This document shows positions 58,048 through 64,000 of a stretch of DNA of 64,000 nt, one piece after another. Position numbers and translations under genes: made by a program. The DNA lies in assembly GCF_030272615.1 (NCBI RefSeq), contig NC_081413.1:555049136-555113135 (forward strand), read 5' to 3'. The notes beneath the pieces are model-generated. The model searched no databases. It saw only the letters and a program-made list of their open reading frames with translations, and was not told the DNA's origin. Each line of letters opens with the position of its first letter. The first letter of the stretch is position 1. The stretch is from Cryptomeria japonica (lineage: Eukaryota; Streptophyta; Pinopsida; Cupressales; Cupressaceae).

Positions 58048-60026
58048 TTAAACATCTCATGTTCTTGATTGGATGAGTGTCCCTCAATCTCAATGTCACC
58101 TCTATCAATGAGATCTTGTATGATGTTCTTCAGTCAATGACAATTTCCTATCTTATGACCCTTGCTCTTATGAAATTCACAATACTCATCATCATTCCAC
58201 CAATTTGGTTTAACCTTTGGTTCATATGGAGGAAAATCTGGAACTGTGATTACCTTGTTTGCCACTAGCTTTTTGAAGACTGACTCAAGTGGTTCTCCCA
58301 ATGGAGTGTACTTCCTTCATGATTTGGAAGTTGTTTGAGTATTCACTTGATTGTTTGTAGAACTTGATCCCGAAAAGATGAATTTGGGTCGCATTGTGTT
58401 GGCATCAACAACACCATCATTGACTGTATTCTTGTTTTTATTCCAAAATCTCGGCTTGTCTTTTCCCTTAAAGTCATCTTTGTTTTCCTTGAATATCTTA
58501 ATGACTCCTTGTTCAATTAGGACCTTCTCTGTTGCTAAACCTTTTTCAATGACGTCCTTGAAGGTAGATGAACAAGCTTTCCTTAAGTCACAGCCAATGT
58601 CTTTGTTAACATTCTGGGTAAACATTTCTACCATTTGTTTTTGTGGAATTTCACAAGAGCATCTGCTGGCTAGATTTCTCCATCTTTGTAAAAATGATGC
58701 AAAAGACTCTCCCTCTTTTTGCTTGGTGTTGCACAAAGTAGTGACTGATATGTCTGTCTCTATGTTGTAGGAGAAATGTTGAATAAATGCCTTTGCTAAG
58801 TCACCCCATGACTTAATACCAGGTGGGAGTTGGGAGAACCATTCCATAGCTTGATCACCTAAGCTTTGTGGGAATAATCTCATCAAATATGTCTCTTCTG
58901 CTGCTACCTCAATGCAAGCTGTGAAAAATTGTCTTATGTGTGCCTTAGGATCCCCTTTTCCTCTGTACTTATCAAATTTAGGCATCACAAAGTGTGTAGG
59001 GAATGGAGGCATTGGAATTCTCTTGTCAAATGGATAAGGACATATGTCTCTCATTGTGTATGTTGGCTTTGGTGTATTTGTGTCCTCCATTTTCTTTTGT
59101 AAGTCCCTGATTTATTGCTCCAAATTGCTCTTAGGTGGAGATCAACTTCTTGGACCATACCCCATGCTTGAAGCACCAATTGGAGGAGGAGCATGTTGCA
59201 TATATGGATCATATTGATCATACACATGTTCATATGGAGGAGGTCTATAGTGATGCTGCGTATATGGACCACTTGGTATAGATTCATGTTGAGGAACGCC
59301 ATATCTATTTTGTGCATGTATACCATACTCTACATGCATGTCATGTTATAATGTGTTGCCCCCAAATTTGACATGGGGTTTCCTTGTGTCCAAATTTTGA
59401 GCATGCCTTTGAATATCCAATTTCTTTGGTGGTTGATCCTTAACATTGGTATGTGATTGAGCATATCTTTCTGCATAAGACTTCCATAATGGTTTGCGAA
59501 GGTGAGTATCATATGCTTGACCATGTGTATGTGGGACCTCTGGTTTTTGAAGCAAAGACGATGGTGATTCAGGTACCATATATGGTCCTCTATGTCCTCC
59601 ACTATTAGGCCTCCTTTGATCCATGTTGGAGTGAGGTTGTTGCAAAGGTCAATTTTCCATTATTTGAGACATGTCAAAATCATGGGGTATTTTGGCTCTA
59701 GTTTGTGCCATCATTTGTAAGAAGTATTGTCTATCCCTCCTCATTATTTCCTCAACCAATCGATTGAAATGGGGATTCATAATGGATTCTTCCACATCTG
59801 CTGAATGCACTGAAAAGTTATCCATATTGTCATTGTGTGTATCATTGTTGTTTGTAGTGTCCACGTTTTCAACATTTGGAACGTTTCTATAGACACCCAT
59901 GTCAAGTAATGTAGTATGATCAATATTGAAAAAGACATCATTGTCATACTCATAAACACTCATGTTTGCAGACTCTTGAGCCTCCTTAGTTTCTCTCCTA
60001 GATTTTTGAAGACGGGTTTCAACCAT
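58048..60026 (-). pseudogene. Gypsy D gag
   Basis: ATG at 60026 (MVETRLQKSRRETKEAQE), then a long polar N-terminal part rich in His, Pro and Tyr (59645-59142). The Retrotrans_gag fold is in 59090-58317: MPKFDKYRGKGDPKAHIRQF, YLMRLFPQSLGDQAMEWFSQL, WGDLAKAFIQHFSYN, LCNTKQKEGESFASFLQRW. At the end is a CxxH-type knuckle, CEFHKSKGHKIGNC, and LIDRGDIEIEG, usual for Tat gags. Five in-frame stops (near 59646, 59340, 59139, 59115, 58314), each explained by CGA or CAA to TGA or TAA. Forms the capsid in active elements. Confidence 0.9.
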
Positions 60027-60509
60027 GAACTAGGTATTGACTAAGATGTGTGAGACTAGATGAAAATGGAAAAAGTACGGAAGATCAAGAGTTGGATGGA
60101 ATGTAAATGAATCTGAGGTGTACTTGCAATATCCAAAATGTAAGACCAAGTATGTATGTAGTAGAGTAGGTGTGACTTCCAAAGAGAGGATAGTTTCTCT
60201 TGATGAGGTAAGTTGACCTTGACTCTAAGTAAGACCAAATGAGACCCAAAGGTAAGAAACCTTGATGAGGGACCACTTAGCAAAGTATTGTTGTATGTAG
60301 TGTGTTGATAAAGTATAGTGAGGACAAGCAAGTGACCTTTTGACTCAAGTTTAGACAATTGTGAATGTAAAGTGAGGTGTGAAGCAATGATGGACTTTGT
60401 GAGACCCAAAGACAAGTTGAATGCTAAATGAAACCCTGGAGAAATGACCTAGGAAGCTCAAGAATTCTAAAATTGACTATGTTTGTTTGCTGGACTATAA
60501 CAGTTTTTC

Positions 60510-60710
60510 AATTTTGAACACAGACGCGCCTGTATACTTCATAGATGCAATTTCCTGACATAGACGTGGCTCTGTTCAACACAGACGTGCTTTTGAGATT
60601 TTTTTGCAAAATGCACTATTGATTTTGGGAACATTGATGCATTTCTGCCCTTCACAGATGTGGTTATATAGAACAAATTCTATTATGTCAGACACAGACG
60701 TGTTTCTGCA
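60510..60710 (-). repeat. CACGTCTGTGT-type repeats, leader cluster 1
   Basis: Six copies on the minus strand, for example GCACGTCTGTGTTGAACAG, GCCACGTCTATGTCAGGAA, GCGCGTCTGTGTTC and CACGTCTGTGTCTGAC. Same core as the array at 47097-47350. Confidence 0.8.
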
Positions 60711-61924
60711 AAATTTGTACAATTTTTTCCAATTTGTGAAGTCATTTTGTTGTGACCAAATCTGACTGTTTGATTGTTTTTTGTGACAAGAGGACATAGT
60801 GTTGATGAAGACCTAATGTGTGTAAGTGTCTAGACTCCAAAATGACTCCAATAAAAAGTGTGTTGTTTGATGTAAAAATGTTTTACATACACTTGAAGAC
60901 ACAAAAGACACAATGTTTTGCTATTTGGTCTTGAATGTTTTGAATGTTTAAAATAAGTCAAGCACAATTCTTATGGCTGGCCAAGATAATAGTTGTTGAT
61001 CCCACATGGGGTTTTACCCCTAAGGCTATGCTATTCAGAGCGGATACTTAGATGCTTGACCTCACTAGCTCCAGCCTTGACACTCACTTCTCGGGTCAGC
61101 CAAGCATCAGTCCCCACGAAAACTCCCCGTGGTGAACTTTGTATCTCTACTAAGAACTGTATGTGTGTGGGCCGCTACCAGAGGTCCGACCTCTTGCCCC
61201 AACAACTAGAAAGATTTGGGCTTCTAAAACAAAAAGGTACTAGTAAGGGCATCCGCTCATGTGACCATACATGCAACACTTTCAGCTCTGTAAATATAGA
61301 AGGCTCCCAGCTGGTAGGGGTTATGCCCTACAACTGATCAAATAAATTTGATCAAACGGGTTTATGGGGAGACATAGTGTCGGTATGAACTAATCAGCAC
61401 ATGTTATTCATAGTTTTCACCATGAATATAGTTATTTATAGTGGTTCGGAAGAGGTGGGTTTTCCTCGTTACCACTTGGGTCGTTCTCTTCTCACTAGTA
61501 GTCCTAATGACCACACAGGAAGATAGGCCCTCTAAAGATTAAACAAAAAGAGCCTATTGCTCAAGACACAAAAGACAATAATTCAATTTTAGTGCACCAA
61601 TTGAAGTGTTTGCTAGTCTATGAAAACAAGACGCACAATAAAAATCCAAAAACCCTTGCCAAGGACCTGCAACAAAGAGTTGTTAGTAGTTTGGATTGTT
61701 TCAAATAATCACCCCTTCCTATAAGAACACAAGTTAGGTAAATTTTAAACCCAAAAGACTTTGTGAAAATAGGGGCCTTCAACAAAACGTTTTGCTTTCA
61801 AGACAAGCTGCACCAATTTTGTTAGCTAGATCTTAAAATGTTAGCTCCAAATAAACCAGATCTGAAACCTTAAATGCAAAAAGCCAAAACTAAATCAATA
61901 AACCCAAAATATGAAATTGGTGAA

Positions 61925-62180
61925 CACAGATGCGATTACCCTCCACATAGATGTGGCTTACTGACGCAGACGCAGTTTTGTGCGACGCAGACGTGGCTCC
62001 AGAATGCAAACACGATTTCTGGATGTAGACGTGGCTAAAAACACCGTAGACGTGACTTTAGAACACAAACACAGTTTTTGAAACCTGCAAAAATAAAATA
62101 TTGCTGATAACACAGACGCGATTCTGGATGTCGCAAACACACCAGAAAGTCAAAAACGTGATCTGAAAGTACGCAGACGC
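61925..62180 (-). repeat. CACGTCTGTGT-type repeats, leader cluster 2
   Basis: About ten degenerate copies on the minus strand, best near 61990 (GCCACGTCTGCGTCGCACA), 62030 (GCCACGTCTACATCC) and 62050 (GTCACGTCTACGG). Confidence 0.75.
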
Positions 62181-62270
62181 GAAAATATCAAAATGTTGCG
62201 GAACATGTTAGATTTGCAACTTCAAAACACAAAATCTGCAACAAGGATGTTAAATGCAAAAAGGGACAAG

Positions 62271-62290
62271 AGTCCCACCGAGCATGCCAA
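62271..62290 (-). promoter_or_regulatory. Primer-binding site of gypsy D (probable)
   Basis: Minus strand TTGGCATGCTCGGTGGGACT, two bases after the 5' LTR. The place is right and TTGGC fits gypsy sites; I do not assign the tRNA. Confidence 0.6.
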
Positions 62291-62292
62291 AA

Positions 62293-63061
62293 TGTATATG
62301 GGGGAAATGGATAACAATAATAATGATATTGAAAGGCTAAATGAATTCAACCACAAAACCCTAGCCTAACAACAACAAAGATCCACCATAACATATGAAG
62401 ATTACCTAAGACAATGCAAATCAAATGAAATCACAAAGATTATACCATCACATGTCCAATAGGGTTTGGATCTCCATTCTTCCTATCTCCATTGATCTTG
62501 CTTGATATATTTTCTCTCAGATTTTATGTGCACAAGAGCTCAACAAAGAACGAAATGTGGTTGCAAGTAGAATCGTAATGTAGTCAATTGATCAAGTAAT
62601 TAGCTAGTTAGGGTTTGATAATGAAGGAAGCATCTCCTTATATAGAAGACACAATATGAAATGGAGGGATAAGATTGAGAGGTGTAAAAGGAGGTCGGTT
62701 ATGATTAGAGGGTAGGTAAAAGAAATAATAAAATAATGAAAGGGGTAGGTAGTGTATGAATCAAGAGATGAATGACATGTGTCATGTGTAGAAAAGGTTA
62801 ATGAATTAATTAAATAAATAAAGATTTATTTAATTAATAGAAGAAATGAGATCAATTAAATAAATAAAATATTTATTTAATTAGGAAAAGGATAATTTAA
62901 ATAAATAAATGTATTTATTTAAATGAGAAATAAGGCTAGAAGAGGATAAATGAATTAATTAAATAAATAAAGATTTATTTAATTAATAGAAGAATTAAGC
63001 TAAAGTAATTAAATAAATAAAATATTTATTTAATTAGACATGACAATTTTAGGTGTCTACA
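62293..63061 (-). repeat. 5' LTR of gypsy D
   Basis: TGTATATGGGGG...GGTGTCTACA on the + strand, partner of 45800-46566; right edge fixed by TCTAC. Confidence 0.95.
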
Positions 63062-63066
63062 TCTAC

Positions 63067-63507
63067 CTTATCAGTTCTCAACATATCATTCTCATGAGCC
63101 AATATGCCACATTCTTCAAATGTGTTCTTCAGAGATACAACAAGATTTTATTCCTTCTTCTTTCTGTCCTCAATTTCTTTTGACATCCTTATAGTCAGAT
63201 CTTGTCTTTAATTCTTCATGAGAAAGTTTTCTTGACTCAACTTCTGACATTGTTTTTTAAGTGCATTTTTCTCTTCTTCATCCTGGTTTTGCAAAAGTTC
63301 CTTCCTCCTAGATTGAGCAGATGATAACGTTTCTTGTAGAACAAGAATGAATTCATTAGTAGAATTTAATTCATCTTGCAGCTTTAAGTTCTTCAACCTT
63401 TCAACATCATAATCCTCAAGTGCCATTTCAAGTTGCTTCTCCATAGCCATAATCAATGATTCCAGTTTTAGGATCTTCCTCAAGCTGTTAAACTTCCTTT
63501 GAGGCAC
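63067..63507 (-). pseudogene. ORF1 of element C, N-terminal coiled coil
   Basis: ATG at 63507, three codons after the primer site (MPQRKFNSLRKILKLES). 99 open codons of coiled coil (LEMALEDYDVERLKNLKLQDEL, RKELLQNQDEEEKNALKKQC), then stops, then NDMLRTDKVES where D interrupts. Continues at 45794 in frame after D is removed. Counterpart of the coiled coils at 7934-7398 (A) and 36099-36739 (B). Confidence 0.8.
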
Positions 63508-63510
63508 TAG

Positions 63511-63524
63511 GCTCTAATACCAAT
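63511..63524 (-). promoter_or_regulatory. Primer-binding site of element C
   Basis: Minus strand ATTGGTATTAGAGC against the LTR start, identical to A and B. Confidence 0.85.
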
Positions 63525-64000
63525 TGTTAGAATAAAAGGAATCCAAGAACACTGAGAGGGGGGGGGGTGGTAAATTAGTGTTTTGTCGGTGTTATAAGAT
63601 TTTACCTTATTACAACATACACATATAAACTAGTAAATGAAGAAATATGTGACACAAAGTAAATAAACCAGCCACATGAATGTGTAAGGAAGTTAAGTAG
63701 CGGAAACAACTTCCTACACTAACCTTGAGAGGAGGGTAATGCAAAACTTTTTCAGATCATTACAACAGTTACAGAAAATAGAAATAGATATAATAGCAAT
63801 CATACCACAACACAATGATTTACATGGGGAAAACCCTTTCGGGAGAAAAACCCCACCCTCCAAAAGCAGCTCAATATTTTATTCAGCAATCAAAAACAGA
63901 TTACAAAATACTTGCAGAGCAAGCTCTTCGCAGGAGTAGCACTAATCAGAGATTCAGAGGCAACTCAATAGCCATGAGACTCTTACACACAACCTCTATC
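63525..64000 (-). repeat. 5' LTR of element C, partial, split by LTR K
   Basis: 63525-63682 matches the start of the 3' LTR (32651 on) up to CCACATGAATG; there K begins. The remainder lies beyond the window. Confidence 0.85.
63683..64000. mobile_element. LTR K, partial (inserted in C's 5' LTR)
   Basis: TGTAAGGAAGTTAAGTAGC starts exactly where C's two LTR copies stop matching; the candidate left duplication is GAATG (63678-63682). Contains the GGGGAAAACCCTTTCGGGAG phrase typical of copia LTRs. The tip can fold GGAAGTT/AACTTCC. Right end outside the window, so full element or solo LTR is open. Confidence 0.65.

Larger units (their letters stand above)
60027..62270. other. 5' leader of gypsy D
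   Basis: 2.2 kb between primer site and gag, no convincing ORF. Contains two clusters of the CACGTCTG repeat, at 60510-60710 and 61925-62180 (listed separately), and a GC-richer part at 60990-61340. Confidence 0.6.
45800..63061 (-). mobile_element. Gypsy element D, Tat-type, with antisense PMD gene
   Basis: 17,262-bp minus-strand element in C's ORF1 with a perfect TCTAC duplication (45795-45799, 63062-63066). LTRs of 767 and 769 bp differ at only about 13-15 positions by eye, so it is younger than A. Order on the minus strand: LTR, primer site, 2.2-kb leader with repeat arrays, gag, protease, G-patch segment, RT, RNase H, second RNase H, integrase, A-rich tract, antisense PMD gene, two repeat arrays, purine tract, LTR. 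gag through integrase is one frame apart from in-frame stops, one single-base deletion in RT and a 993-bp DNA element whose removal restores frame. Confidence 0.93.
32651..64000 (-). mobile_element. Element C: pol-less LTR retrotransposon, host of nested B, D and K
   Basis: Minus-strand element running off the window end. 3' LTR 32651-33565, purine tract 33566-33580, ORF2 33853-34956 plus 42515-44683 (split by B), gag-like ORF1 45185-45794 plus 63067-63507 (split by D), primer site 63511-63524, 5' LTR from 63525 (split by K). Frames agree with the nesting: removing D's 17,262 bp plus its 5-bp duplication puts the two ORF1 halves in one frame, and removing B does the same for ORF2. No protease, integrase, RT or RNase H. 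Confidence 0.85.

Noticed and set aside
60993-61337. 114-codon plus-strand ORF in D's leader
   Set aside because: GC-richer leader sequence; no similarity seen and no matching arrangement elsewhere in the window.
1-64000. Host protein genes, tRNA or rRNA genes
   Set aside because: Every recognisable coding stretch is from a retrotransposon; no cloverleaf-like or rRNA sequence was noticed by eye, though a covariance-model scan was not possible.

Overview
The window is plant nuclear DNA made almost entirely of LTR retrotransposons, most old and nested in one another. It is AT-rich and CpG-poor. Both plant superfamilies are present: Ty1/copia (gag_pre-integrase, integrase, RT and RNase H fragments) and Ty3/gypsy of the Tat type (gag, protease, RT, two RNase H domains, integrase, plus an antisense plant mobile domain gene). 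I found no host gene, tRNA, rRNA or CRISPR array. A large-genome seed plant fits best, possibly a gymnosperm, but the sequence alone does not fix the species.

Layout: 1-1106, 9152-9691 and 10992-11035 are three pieces of one copia pol (F1, + strand). F1 is split by element A (1107-9151, - strand, 5-bp target duplication with one mismatch) and by solo LTR G (9692-10986, perfect ACATG duplication), and is cut off by gypsy LTR H (11036-14097). A second copia fragment F2 (14930-16096, -) abuts copia element I (16097-24757, -), whose right LTR carries gypsy solo LTR J (21647-23162, AAGAC duplication). A 5'-truncated gypsy E (from 24758, +) follows: a dead integrase, then an antisense plant mobile domain gene (27721-29700, -).

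The right half is one nest. Element C (- strand) has its 3' LTR at 32651-33565 and its 5' LTR from 63525 past the window edge. Element B (34957-42509, +, GAATT duplication) sits in C's second ORF, gypsy D (45800-63061, -, TCTAC duplication) sits in C's gag, and LTR K (from 63683) sits in C's 5' LTR. D carries a 993-bp inverted-repeat DNA element (57051-58043). Removing B and D brings C's reading frames back into register, which supports the reconstruction.

The main discovery candidate is the A/B/C family. These three related LTR elements have no protease, integrase, RT or RNase H. Each has ORF1, a coiled-coil gag-like protein with four or five CCHC-type knuckles, and ORF2, a conserved protein of about 1,000-1,100 codons that I do not recognise. 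All three have the same primer-binding site (ATTGGTATTAGAGC). They share a purine-tract style and a hairpin at the primer-site end of the LTR with copia I, so copia relatives such as F1 and I are plausible suppliers of replication enzymes. Second-rank candidates are in D: an array of hairpin units with covarying stems, CACGTCTG-type repeat arrays in the leaders of both its sense and antisense genes, and the 993-bp DNA element with an apparent 4-bp target duplication.
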